Shown: positions 1 to 7,894 of the stretch, piece after piece
Numbering within the stretch: the first letter of the stretch is position 1
Layout of the letters: each line of letters opens with the position of its first letter
Source: Roseinatronobacter domitianus
GTDB taxonomy: Bacteria > Pseudomonadota > Alphaproteobacteria > Rhodobacterales > Rhodobacteraceae
Length of the DNA stretch: 64,000 nucleotides
Assembly: GCF_023336755.1 (NCBI RefSeq)
Contig: NZ_JALZWP010000001.1
Coordinates: 17,959-81,958 of the forward strand
Direction: 5' to 3'
The notes under the pieces: generated by a model
Database searches by the model: none
Seen by the model: only the letters and a program-made list of their open reading frames with translations
Told to the model about the DNA's origin: nothing
Translations under genes and position numbers: made by a program

Positions 1-360
1 AAGGCAGCGCTGGACATGGTTTATCGCCATTCCCCCGGATCGACCCGGCGGCTGACGCTGGGTGCTGACAAGGGATATGACGCGGCGGGGTTCGTGTCCG
101 ACCTGCGCCACGCCTGCGTCACGCCCCATGTCGCCCAGAAATCGAGATATTCAGCAATCGACCGCCGAACCACCCGGCACGAGAGCTACGCTCTGTCCCA
201 GAAGCACCGCAAGAAGATCGAAAAGGCGTTCGGCTGGGCGAAAACAATCGGCGGCATGGCCCAAACCATGTATCGCGGCGTCGAGCGCGTCCGGTCGCGG
301 TTCATCCTGACCATGGCCGCCAATAACCTTACAAGATTGCCCCGGTTGCTGGCTGAGTGA
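1..360 (+). CDS. IS4/IS5-superfamily transposase, C-terminal part (continues off left edge)
   Basis: The frame is open from the first base, so only about the last 119 residues are present and the gene continues to the left. LGADKGYD fits the second aspartate of a DDE transposase, and KKIEKAFGWAKT fits the catalytic glutamate, followed by a typical RSRFILTMAANNLTRL tail. Such enzymes cut and rejoin the ends of their own insertion sequence. The right end of the element should lie in about 361-445, but with the left end missing its terminal repeat cannot be defined. It directly abuts a truncated Hpt gene, which it probably interrupted. The exact IS group is uncertain. Confidence 0.8.
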   Translation, partial: KAALDMVYRHSPGSTRRLTLGADKGYDAAGFVSDLRHACVTPHVAQKSRYSAIDRRTTRHESYALSQKHRKKIEKAFGWAKTIGGMAQTMYRGVERVRSRFILTMAANNLTRLPRLLAE

Positions 361-710
361 CGCGGAAGAAAAGGCCCCTGGCGCACACGCAGACCGCGCC
401 GACCGGCCGCGCGATCGCACAACACAGCCCTCATGAAAGGACAGCGTTCCGGCTTGGAGACTATTTCAGCGGCCTGTTAGGGTGCGACAACCTCAAGGCC
501 GGTCGTCTGGTTCATAAGCTGATCGGGTTCGCGGATGTCCTTGGTGCCCGGACGCTGTCCGCCGAACTGCGTAAGCTTGAAGACTTGATCCGTGATGACG
601 ATATCGAAACAATAACAGACGGTCTTGAACGCCTTGATGAAGCTATGACCAACACCCTGGCGCAGGTCGATCATCTGGTCAAAGAGGCCGGGAGGGAGAC
701 CAGTGATTAA
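357..710 (+). pseudogene. Hpt (histidine phosphotransfer) domain remnant, 5' end replaced by IS sequence
   Basis: The frame opens with a GTG that overlaps the transposase stop. Its first 30 or so residues (MTRKKRPLAHTQTAPTG...) look like translated IS end, not a protein domain. From about base 450 it resembles the second half of an Hpt domain: HKLIGFADVLGA fits the helix carrying the phospho-accepting histidine, followed by AELRKLEDLIRDDD. Hpt domains relay phosphoryl groups between hybrid kinases and response regulators. The N-terminal helix and any fused domains are missing. I read it as a broken gene. Whether the chimeric frame is expressed is unknown. Confidence 0.6.
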
Positions 711-807
711 GTCCTGCTCTCTGGCCATTCCGGGTGATTCTCGGGTCTGCGCTGTCAGGGAGGCGGTTTCCTGCTGCGCCAGCACCGATGGCCAACAGGG
801 GCGGCAC

Positions 808-843
808 ACCGCCGGAAGCCCGCAAAGAGTTTCCGGCGGTTTT
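808..843 (+). terminator. Rho-independent terminator
   Basis: A perfect 10-bp stem, ACCGCCGGAA (808-817) with TTCCGGCGGT (831-840), runs into TTTT on the plus strand. It would stop plus-strand transcription from the Hpt remnant before the convergent gene at 857-1144. Confidence 0.75.
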
Positions 844-856
844 CCCGTTGCATTTT

Positions 857-1144
857 TCACCGAAAGCGCGACATCGCATTGTCGAACGCGCCCGAAATGC
901 TGTCCCATGCCTTGTCAAAGCCCGACTTCATGTCATCCCAGGCATCATCGCTGGCCTCGCGCATTTCTTTAAGCTTTTGCTCTGCTTCGTCGCGCTGCTT
1001 GCGGGCGTCGTCGAGCTGTTTCTGGGCCGTGATCTTGGCATCGGCCTCTGCCTCATCGACCTGCGCTTTCATCTTCTTGATCTCGGCGTTCCACTGGTCG
1101 ATTTTCGCCTTGGTTTTTTCGATATATTGTTCGCGTTCGGACAT
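857..1144 (-). CDS. Small coiled-coil protein
   Basis: This 95-residue acidic and lysine-rich protein is almost entirely heptad-like helix (EKTKAKIDQWNAEIKKMKAQ onward) with a tryptophan-containing C-terminal segment (DDAWDDMKSGFDKAWDSI). It resembles the small coiled-coil proteins annotated as sll1863-type stress-response proteins in proteobacteria. No enzymatic motif, signal peptide or membrane segment is visible. The start at 1144 was chosen because GGAGGTCGCC lies just before the ATG; an upstream in-frame ATG extends into non-coding-looking sequence. It is a single gene convergent with the Hpt remnant. The function is not known. Confidence 0.75.
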   Translation of the reverse strand: MSEREQYIEKTKAKIDQWNAEIKKMKAQVDEAEADAKITAQKQLDDARKQRDEAEQKLKEMREASDDAWDDMKSGFDKAWDSISGAFDNAMSRFR

Positions 1145-1286
1145 GGCGACCTCCTTGCGATTTGTGGGTTTATCTTCAGTCACGCTCCACACTAACAAGC
1201 CAACCCGCTGATGGGGTTGATCAAGGTTAAAGACCGATGAAGATTTACGGATGATATTGTGAAGTCCGCTAAAAGGAGACTGACAC

Positions 1287-1664
1287 ATGAGCGAAACCCA
1301 GAAATTGTCATTGCCCGTCGTGACCCTCGCCCTCGAGAATGAGGAGTTCCGCAAGGTGCTCTGGACGGGCGACAAGACACAATTAGTGTTGATGGCGATC
1401 CCCGAAGGCGGTGAAATTGGTGGAGAGGTGCATGACGGGCACGACCAATTGCTTTACTTTGTCGCCGGCAGCGGTTTGGCCAAAATCGGGGACGTGGAAA
1501 GCAATATCGCGGATGGTGATGTCAGCATCGTGCCATCGGGCACGTTTCATAACTTCCGCAATACCGGGTCTGGGATGCTGAAGCTTTTTACCACCTATAG
1601 CCCGCCCGAGCACGCGCCCGGAACAGAGCATGAAACCAAGGCCGAAGCCGACGCGGATGAGTAA
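1287..1664 (+). CDS. Cupin-domain protein
   Basis: This 125-residue protein has a single cupin barrel. The first motif is GGEIGGEVHDGHDQLLYFVAG, of the G(X)5HXH(X)3,4E(X)6G type in degenerate form, and the second is GDVSIVPSGTFHNFRNTG, with a metal-ligand-type histidine. AAAAGGAG stands just upstream of the ATG. The substrate is unknown; small cupins include isomerases, dioxygenases and sensory proteins. Its 3' end overlaps the start of the flavin disulfide reductase by 8 bp, so the two are translationally coupled and probably work in one redox or detoxification process. Confidence 0.85.
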   Translation: MSETQKLSLPVVTLALENEEFRKVLWTGDKTQLVLMAIPEGGEIGGEVHDGHDQLLYFVAGSGLAKIGDVESNIADGDVSIVPSGTFHNFRNTGSGMLKLFTTYSPPEHAPGTEHETKAEADADE

Positions 1665-3081
1665 GCCCATGAACGTCGATACCGTTATTGTGGGCGCGGG
1701 GAGCGCGGGTCTTTCGGCGTTGCGCGAAGTGCGCCAATACACCGATGATTTTCTGGTGGTCAATGACGGCCATTGGGGCACCACATGTGCCGCCGAGGGG
1801 TGTATGCCCTCCAAGGCGCTGATAGAGGCCGCCAACGCCTTCCATCGGCGCAGCACTTTTGAGGAATTCGGCATCCGTGGGGCAGAGGGGCTGCGCGCCG
1901 ATATTCCAGCCGTGCTGGCGCGGGTCCGCAAGATGCGGGATGAGTTCGTGAAGGGGCCGGAAGCGGTGCCGGAACAGCTTGGTGATCGTGCGTTGTCGGG
2001 GCGCGCAAAGCTGCTTGGTCCCGGACGGATAGAGGTGAACGGGACAGAGATCGAGGCGCGCGCGATCATCCTTGCCCCCGGCAGCAGCCCGGTGGTGCCC
2101 GGTCCGTGGCACAAGTTCGGGGATCGTATCCTGACCACCGACAGCTTATTTGAACAGCAAGACTTGCCGCGCCGCATCGCGGTCATCGGCATGGGCGCCA
2201 TAGGTGTTGAAATTGCACAAGCTCTGGCGCGTCTGGGGCTGGACGTGGCCGGCTTCGATGCGGTCGACGGTCTGGCCGGGATTGATGATAAAAAGGTGCT
2301 TGACGTCTTTCGTCCGCTGATCGCCGAAGATGTCGATCTGTATCTTGGCACCGAAGCCGACCTGACCGGGACGGGTGATGCAATTCGCGTCAGCGGCGCG
2401 GGGGGGGCGTTTGACGCGGATGCGGTCTTGGCCGCGATCGGGCGGCGGCCCAACATCGACGGCCTTGGGCTGGATACATTGGACGTGCCACTTGATGACA
2501 AGGGGATGCCCGAAATTGACCCCTGCACCCTTCGGATTGGCGATCATCAGGTATTTCTGGCTGGTGACGCGAACGGCATCCGCGCGTTGCTCCACGAGGC
2601 CGCTGACGACGGTCATATTGCAGGCCGTATGGCCGCGCCCGGTGCCTCTGGGACAGGGTTTTCACGGCGCACGCCGCTTTCCATCGTGTTTTCAACACCC
2701 CAGATCGCGCAGGTCGGTGCGACCCGCTCCAATCTGAAGGATAGTGACTTTGAAACAGGCAGTTTCGATTTCTCGAAACAGTCGCGGGCGCGCATGGCCC
2801 AGACCAGCGGCGGCGTGATCCACATCTACGCCACGCGCGACACTGGACGGCTTTTGGGGGCAGAGATTTGCGCGCCTGCAGCCGAGCATTTGGCGCATCT
2901 GCTGGCTTTTGCGGTGGAGCAGCGGTTGCGTGTGGCTGACATGCTTGCAATGCCGTTCTACCATCCCGTTCTTGAAGAAGGACTGCGCAGCGCCCTGCGT
3001 GACTTGGCAAAAGCTGTGTCCGAAGCCGGCGGCTCCGACCTCTCGGACTGCGAGGCAATCGGCTATGATGCGCTGGACTGA
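1657..3081 (+). CDS. Dihydrolipoamide dehydrogenase-like FAD-dependent disulfide oxidoreductase
   Basis: This 474-residue protein belongs to the class I pyridine nucleotide-disulfide oxidoreductases (dihydrolipoamide dehydrogenase and mercuric reductase). Visible parts are an N-terminal FAD-binding VDTVIVGAGSAGLSA, the redox pair in CAAEGC followed by MPSKALI, an NAD(P)-binding AVIGMGAIGVEIAQAL near residue 180, the FAD loop VFLAGDANG near residue 310, and a C-terminal dimer domain with MPFYHPVLEEGL supplying the catalytic His-Glu pair. It is not beside 2-oxoacid dehydrogenase subunits, so a general thiol or quinone reductase role is more likely than a PDH E3. The start at 1657 overlaps the cupin stop; 1669 is an alternative. 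Confidence 0.85.
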   Translation: MSKPMNVDTVIVGAGSAGLSALREVRQYTDDFLVVNDGHWGTTCAAEGCMPSKALIEAANAFHRRSTFEEFGIRGAEGLRADIPAVLARVRKMRDEFVKGPEAVPEQLGDRALSGRAKLLGPGRIEVNGTEIEARAIILAPGSSPVVPGPWHKFGDRILTTDSLFEQQDLPRRIAVIGMGAIGVEIAQALARLGLDVAGFDAVDGLAGIDDKKVLDVFRPLIAEDVDLYLGTEADLTGTGDAIRVSGAGGAFDADAVLAAIGRRPNIDGLGLDTLDVPLDDKGMPEIDPCTLRIGDHQVFLAGDANGIRALLHEAADDGHIAGRMAAPGASGTGFSRRTPLSIVFSTPQIAQVGATRSNLKDSDFETGSFDFSKQSRARMAQTSGGVIHIYATRDTGRLLGAEICAPAAEHLAHLLAFAVEQRLRVADMLAMPFYHPVLEEGLRSALRDLAKAVSEAGGSDLSDCEAIGYDALD

Positions 3082-3116
3082 CACCGCCATAAGACCACGG
3101 GTTAAGTATTCTGGTC

Positions 3117-4388
3117 ATGGATGAACTCGAACTCTTTCAGCGCCTTGGGGTCGCGCTTGCCATCGGGCTTTTGTTTGGCCTTGAGCGGGGTCGCCATCAG
3201 CGCGACCAGCGCGAGGGCGGACGGATCGCGGGTCTGCGCACATTCGCACTTGCGGGGCTTCTGGGTGGGGTCAATGGCTGGCTTGCGTCCCTTACGGCAC
3301 CTGTCGTTCTTGCCCTGGCCTTTCTGGGGCTGTCTGTGCTTCTGGGGGTCAGCTATTGGCTGCGTCTCAAAGAAGATGATGACGTTGGTCTGACAACAGA
3401 GATTGCATTCCTGCTTGCCTTCTCGCTTGGGGCGGCGTCGGTTCTGGGCAATATGCCCGCGGCGGCGGCTGTCGCGGTGATCGCGGCGGTTATGCTGTCC
3501 ATGAAGAAACCGCTGCACAGATGGGTGTCGCGCATAAAACGGCTGGAATTAGAGGCTGTTTTGAAGCTTGGCCTGCTGTCGGTCGTGATCCTGCCGCTTT
3601 TACCCAATCAGGGCTACGGACCCGGAGCCGCCCTGAACCCCTATCAAATTTGGTGGGCGGTGGTTCTTGTTGCGGGGTTGTCCTTCTTTGGCTACGCTGC
3701 GATCCGACTTGGTGGGGCAAGCCTTGGTCCGCTTGTGACGGGGTTGTTTGGCGGCCTTGCCTCCTCGACCTCGACGACATTGGCACTGTCACGGCTGGTG
3801 CGCTTGCAGACTGATCTGGTCCAGCATGCAGCGGCAGGAATTGTGATCGCGGGATCAGTGACGTTTCTGCGCATTTTGGTGCTTGTGGCGGTTTTTCAGC
3901 CCAGTTTGGTGGCGCCTTTGGCGATACCGATGGGCGTGATGGCGGGGTTCGGGTTTGCAGGTGCCGCTGTGCTCTGGTTCCCAACCAGACATGCGGAGGA
4001 AGGGCAGGGGCCACTGGAAGAGCTTGATAACCCGCTCGAGTTAAGCGCGGCGCTGGCATTTGGCGCGTTGCTAAGCCTTATATTGCTGGCGGTCCAGACA
4101 CTTCGGGATTGGATGGGCTCGACCGGGGTTTACGCGGGCGCAGCCTTGTCGGGCGTAACAGATGTCGATGCGCTGACCATCTCGGTCTCAAACCTCGTCG
4201 CTGACGATCTGGCACGCACGACTGGCGCGACGGCGATTTTCATTGCTGCCGCAGTCAATACGGTGGTGAAGGCCGGAATATCATTTGGGGTAGGTGGCAG
4301 CGCGCTGGGCCTGCGTGTTGGCCCGGTCTATGCAGCCGTTATCATGGCGGGTGCGGTCAGTTTGTGGGTGCTGGGCTGGGGCATCTGA
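3117..4388 (+). CDS. MgtC/SapB-DUF4010 family inner-membrane protein
   Basis: This 423-residue very hydrophobic protein has about 12 predicted membrane segments. The N-terminal FQRLGVALAIGLLFGLERGR is the MgtC/SapB-like signature, and the C-terminal two thirds (GLFGGLASSTSTTLALSRL, then GATAIFIAAAVNTVVKAGI) fit DUF4010. MgtC relatives modulate magnesium and membrane-potential homeostasis; the role of the DUF4010 type is not settled. It begins 35 bp after the oxidoreductase stop and could be cotranscribed. There is no signal peptide, and the first helix serves as anchor. Confidence 0.85.
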   Translation: MDELELFQRLGVALAIGLLFGLERGRHQRDQREGGRIAGLRTFALAGLLGGVNGWLASLTAPVVLALAFLGLSVLLGVSYWLRLKEDDDVGLTTEIAFLLAFSLGAASVLGNMPAAAAVAVIAAVMLSMKKPLHRWVSRIKRLELEAVLKLGLLSVVILPLLPNQGYGPGAALNPYQIWWAVVLVAGLSFFGYAAIRLGGASLGPLVTGLFGGLASSTSTTLALSRLVRLQTDLVQHAAAGIVIAGSVTFLRILVLVAVFQPSLVAPLAIPMGVMAGFGFAGAAVLWFPTRHAEEGQGPLEELDNPLELSAALAFGALLSLILLAVQTLRDWMGSTGVYAGAALSGVTDVDALTISVSNLVADDLARTTGATAIFIAAAVNTVVKAGISFGVGGSALGLRVGPVYAAVIMAGAVSLWVLGWGI

Positions 4389-4640
4389 CGATATCGAAAT
4401 CGGGACGTGTTTTCGCGGCGTCGATGATGTGAAAGCATCCGATCGCAACAATTTGCCACACCGAGCCTGTGATGAACGACAGAAAAGAGCTGCCACACAT
4501 TAAAGACCAAGCGCCGCAGAAAAGTTCTCCGAAAACGTCAGGATTTTCCGATGGTGTCGGGCACGCAAAAGCGTGTGATGCAAGGCAAGACGACTTCCAA
4601 CTTATACCGCAACCTTATGCGCCTTGGACGGCGATTGCCT

Positions 4641-4844
4641 TCAAACCAGCCATGTCCAAATGGCACGGAAGATCAGAAACCAAGCAAAACACCCGAGCGC
4701 GGCAGAGGGCAACAGCCACCAACCGGCGGGGAAGTGACGTGCACCATCCTGAGCCGCCGTAGCTTGATAACGGTCGGTTTCTGCGCCGTGTTCGACATTA
4801 GTGTGATCGTCGAATTGGCGCTTTACTGATACGACATCGCTCAT
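4641..4844 (-). CDS. Small single-span membrane protein
   Basis: This 67-residue protein has a polar N-terminal half of about 38 residues followed by one hydrophobic segment, PAGWWLLPSAALGCFAWFLI, and a short FRAIWTWLV end. The ATG at 4844 is preceded at 8 nt by GAGG, supporting translation. I do not recognise the family; similar Trp-rich single-span proteins occur in Rhodobacteraceae. 4389-4640 between it and the convergent DUF4010 gene holds nothing I can support. The gene could be a chance frame, but the ribosome site and clear membrane segment argue for it. Confidence 0.5.
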   Translation of the reverse strand: MSDVVSVKRQFDDHTNVEHGAETDRYQATAAQDGARHFPAGWWLLPSAALGCFAWFLIFRAIWTWLV

Positions 4845-5244
4845 ATAATAACCTCGTTTGCCATAGGTGATATTACCATCTAAGAGTTCAAATTTCTCGT
4901 GCGATTATGAGAGAGGTGTATACAAAAGATGATATTCACTCTCGAAAGAGAGTGTGTCAAATCTGCTGTGGGCGCCGTCTTGGAAATCTGGGGATAGAAA
5001 AGACATGCATGAGTAACCGGAAGTGGGACCGTCATAGTTCCAAAATATCGGCGTTGCCGCAGCATAAAATTTCATCAAGCCAGCGCCAATGCACGCCGTC
5101 CAAGCGTGCGGCATGGTCTGTCGGAAATGCGAAAGCGAATACGGGTTTATATTAAATGTGTTTTAGCCAGAGACCTTTCGCATCACTTATCCAGTAGGAT
5201 TCAGTTGCTTCCAGGAAATCGGTTCCCTCAAAGCGCAGCCAAGC
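4845..5244. other. Intergenic stretch without a supportable gene
   Basis: Four hundred bases of lower GC than the flanks. Short frames on both strands lack ribosome sites and family resemblance. The only clear structure is a GAAA-capped hairpin at 4937-4954. The 3' end of the minus-strand receiver gene lies at the right border. Confidence 0.5.
4937..4954. repeat. Perfect hairpin with GAAA tetraloop
   Basis: CACTCTC (4937-4943) and GAGAGTG (4948-4954) form a perfect 7-bp stem closed by GAAA, a stable GNRA-type loop. No T-tract follows on either strand, so it is not an ordinary terminator. It could be part of a small RNA or an untranslated leader, or chance. Confidence 0.4.
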
Positions 5245-5850
5245 TTATGCTGACACGCTTTCGGTAAACCATGGTTTGGAGTCGTCACAGTTGGCCTCAG
5301 CGTGGTTTTCCAGCGCAGCTTCCACGGCATCCTTGAATCGATGTGGCCCAAACGGGCTTTTAAGTGTCGCGTCGCACATCGGGCGGCGGCTTGTGCCAAA
5401 ATCGTCGGCTTTGACATGCTCTGAGATGGCAACAATGGTGAAACTGCTATATGCCTTTTTGAACATCACCAATGCCTCGATAGCGTCCTCGATATCGTCA
5501 AAGCTATCAAGGTTCATGATAATCAGATCAAACCCTGACAAATGTTCCATAGCGGCATGAAGCTCCACAAAGTTGCACATAGACACAGAGATGCGGATCC
5601 GCATTTCTGCCAGATATGACACGACTTGCGACAGGACCTGCTCTTGAAAGCCCACGATAACAGCCCTGTGCCGCGGCAGCGTTGCATCTTCTGCTTTGAC
5701 GTCCATCCGGTCAGACAGATCGCGCTCTGACACCAGGCCAAAGCGGTCGAGCTTCCGCCGATGGGCGGGGATTGGATGGCTATCCGCGCAGTCGATCCCG
5801 CGAAATTCTTCGGAATGATCTGGTTTGATATGGGGTCTTAGAAAAGACAT
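5245..5850 (-). CDS. Degenerate (pseudo-)receiver domain protein
   Basis: This 201-residue protein has a receiver-like fold from about residue 62: AVIVGFQEQVLSQVVSYL, FDLIIMNLDSFDD, FTIVAISEH and a terminal ATLKSPFG. Against a canonical CheY-like domain, the acidic pair is replaced by Gly67-Phe68 and the phospho-accepting Asp by Asn113, while the late lysine (Lys164) before SP is kept. It therefore probably cannot be phosphorylated in the usual way. The first 60 residues are hydrophilic and unrecognised, and no output domain follows. The start at 5850 is set by GAGGG before the ATG. It stands alone near other two-component genes; the function is unknown. Confidence 0.7.
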   Translation of the reverse strand: MSFLRPHIKPDHSEEFRGIDCADSHPIPAHRRKLDRFGLVSERDLSDRMDVKAEDATLPRHRAVIVGFQEQVLSQVVSYLAEMRIRISVSMCNFVELHAAMEHLSGFDLIIMNLDSFDDIEDAIEALVMFKKAYSSFTIVAISEHVKADDFGTSRRPMCDATLKSPFGPHRFKDAVEAALENHAEANCDDSKPWFTESVSA

Positions 5851-6286
5851 ATCATTTCCCTCGATAGTGATGGGCTGATGCCGTGAGGTTTCAGAAACTT
5901 GCCTGACGTAACCAAACCGGATGTTAACAATTCTTGGCAGGCTTCGGACAGATGACCAAGGCACGGGCCTTGGCTTAGGCCAAAGCATCGGCAATTTCCG
6001 GAGCCCTATACCAAGCAACGGCATTTCCTATTATAGAAGTCGTGTGTTGAGTTTCATTCGCGTTGTCTCACCTGAAAGCATGCATTACCTAAAGTACTAA
6101 TTTAGCGCTCTCGCTTGCGTCTCAGTTGGCTTGTCCGAGTCGGCCACGATTATGGCCTGGACCCTCCACCCAACGCGAAATTCTCCTCTAGATTGTATAT
6201 ACCAACTTGGCAGCAATGGCCTATTGGTGATAAGTTTGAAAATGTAGGCATTAGATGAAAGTTACTAACTTTTGATAGCTTAGACG
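5851..6286. other. Gene-free stretch upstream of the IS, with a palindrome
   Basis: No supportable gene. It contains the upstream region of the receiver protein and two related AT-rich motifs: AAAGTACTAATTT at 6091-6103 and AAAGTTACTAACTTT at 6258-6272, the second a perfect 7-bp inverted repeat around one base. The IS begins at 6287. Confidence 0.45.
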
Positions 6287-7339
6287 GGCGTTGTTGCAAA
6301 AGTCTGACGACCAGGGATTCACTTCGCGACTCCATGGCGTTAGACGCGGTGCATGAGCAAGCCATCCCCCGCCCGCTATCGCACGACGAACTGGTCCAGC
6401 TACAACGCGTCGCTCAGGCAGCGGGGGTCTCTGCTGATCTGGGTCGACAAGGACATGACCTGGCGTGCGCCGCGTGACGGTCGACCTGGACGTCCGGCGG
6501 TGTTTTCCGATGCGGCCATACAGTTCTGCTTATCGATCAAAGTCCTGTTCAAGTTGCCGTTGCACCAGACCGCCGGAATGGTGGCCAGCCTGCTGCGAAT
6601 GGCCGGCCTGGACTGGCCCGTGCCGGACTTTTCCACGCTGTGCCGCAGGCAAAAGACCTTGGCCGTCCAGGACCCTTATCGCCGCGCAGATGGCCCGCTG
6701 AACCTGCTGGTCGACAGCGCCGGGATCAAGTTCCTCGGCGATGGCGAATGGCAGGCTCGCAAGCACGGGGTGCAAGGCCGACGCCAATGGCGCAAGGTCC
6801 ATCTGGCCATGGACCCGGCCGCATCCGACATCCGAGCGGTGGAATTCACCCCCAGCCGCGACTGCGACAGCCCCGTGCTGCCCGACCTGCTCGGCCAGAT
6901 CCCGGCAGGCGAGCAGACAGGCACGATCACCGCCGATGGCGCCTACGACACACGCCGCTGCCACAAGGCTATCATCGACCGCAACGTCATTCCGATCATC
7001 CCGATCCGCAGGAACAGGCGGCTCTGGAAGGAGGACTGCCCGGCTGCACGCGCCCGCAACGACACCCTGCGCGCGACGCGATACTATGGGCGGGCGCTCT
7101 GGAAACGCTGGACCGGATACCACGCCCGCAGCCGGATCGAGGCGAAGATGCGCGGCCTGAAATCCTTCGGCGAGCATATCATGGCACGAGACCCCAACCG
7201 ACAGACCGCCGAAATCCACATCCGCATCGCCCTCATGAACCGCTTCAACGCCCTCGGCACTGCCGAGATCATCCGCCTGGCATGACGTCAGCGCGGTAAG
7301 GGGCAGTCACGCCTCAGGCGTGGGTAATGCAATAACGCC
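6287..7339 (+). mobile_element. IS5-family insertion sequence, complete
   Basis: A 1053-bp element with one transposase gene. The left end GGCGTTGTTGCAAAA (6287-6301) and the reverse complement of 7325-7339 (GGCGTTATTGCATTA) match at 12 of 15 positions, fitting imperfect IS5/IS903-type terminal repeats. A CACGCC/GGCGTG hairpin (7308-7322) lies inside the right end. No 9-bp or shorter target duplication is obvious (left flank GCTTAGACG, right flank ATTCAGTGT), so the insertion may be old or the flanks rearranged. Confidence 0.8.
6353..7285 (+). CDS. IS5-family DDE transposase
   Basis: A full-length 310-residue transposase. The N-terminal region (RYRTTNWSSYNASLRQRGSL) is the DNA-binding part typical of this IS5 group. 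Catalytic residues fit Asp121 in LLVDSAGIKF, Asp195 in TADGAYDTRR and Glu263 in RSRIEAKMRG. No frameshift or internal stop is seen, so it may still be active. It is the only gene of the element at 6287-7339. The ATG at 6353 is the start usual for close relatives beginning MSKPSPARYRTTNW. Confidence 0.93.
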   Translation: MSKPSPARYRTTNWSSYNASLRQRGSLLIWVDKDMTWRAPRDGRPGRPAVFSDAAIQFCLSIKVLFKLPLHQTAGMVASLLRMAGLDWPVPDFSTLCRRQKTLAVQDPYRRADGPLNLLVDSAGIKFLGDGEWQARKHGVQGRRQWRKVHLAMDPAASDIRAVEFTPSRDCDSPVLPDLLGQIPAGEQTGTITADGAYDTRRCHKAIIDRNVIPIIPIRRNRRLWKEDCPAARARNDTLRATRYYGRALWKRWTGYHARSRIEAKMRGLKSFGEHIMARDPNRQTAEIHIRIALMNRFNALGTAEIIRLA

Positions 7340-7894
7340 ATTCAGTGTTCAAATCCACATCGCACCGCCTTTTGATCGGCGAATGAGGCGGAAGTTCCAG
7401 ACAGGAAGTAATTTCTTGGGATTATCACGAACTACTCAAACAAGTGATCTCGTTATACCCAAGCCTTCTCTGGGCTCACCTAAGAACAAAAATCGAGCGA
7501 ACCAAATGAGATGATAAATACTGTAAAGATATTAAGAAAATAACAGGAAATTTTGTAAATTTTGAGGTATATTTTTATTAATAATTTATCTAAAGTTGGA
7601 CATTATATCGAAAGATATATATATTTACAGAGGAAGCGTTTCTGCCCCCCCCTGTTGGCTGCCATGCATCATGTCGCACGTTTTGGTCATATTGGGCCTG
7701 TTAGGGCAAACGCAGACGTTTTGTGATGTCATCGGCGGAACCTTACCTAGCAATTCGGTCACAAAGATATTATTATTTTCCTATTTATTCGATCAAATTC
7801 GCGGTCCGGTGATATTGACCAACTCGTCGACCAGCCCCTATGTAGGGTGGGAAGTGAAGGCGACGGTTAATTATGATGGGTCTTGAGGAAAAAG
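7340..7894. other. AT-rich intergenic region upstream of the two-component genes
   Basis: No supportable gene in 555 bp. 7500-7625 is strikingly AT-rich (long A and T tracts around TTTTTATTAATAATTTATC) compared with the GC-rich flanks. This is consistent with foreign DNA, a promoter/UP-like region or a nucleoid-protein binding site for the response regulator gene starting at 7895. Confidence 0.5.

Noticed and set aside
1383-2528. Long open frame on the minus strand opposite the cupin and oxidoreductase genes
   Set aside because: It is Ser/Arg/Pro-rich low-complexity translation typical of the strand opposite GC-rich genes, and the plus-strand proteins match known families.
6278-7348. Target-site duplication flanking the IS5 element
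   Set aside because: The nine bases on each side (GCTTAGACG and ATTCAGTGT) do not match, nor do shorter flanks.
7596-7886. Small plus-strand frame in the AT-rich gap
   Set aside because: There is no ribosome site or family resemblance, the composition is irregular, and it ends in the ribosome site of the response regulator gene.
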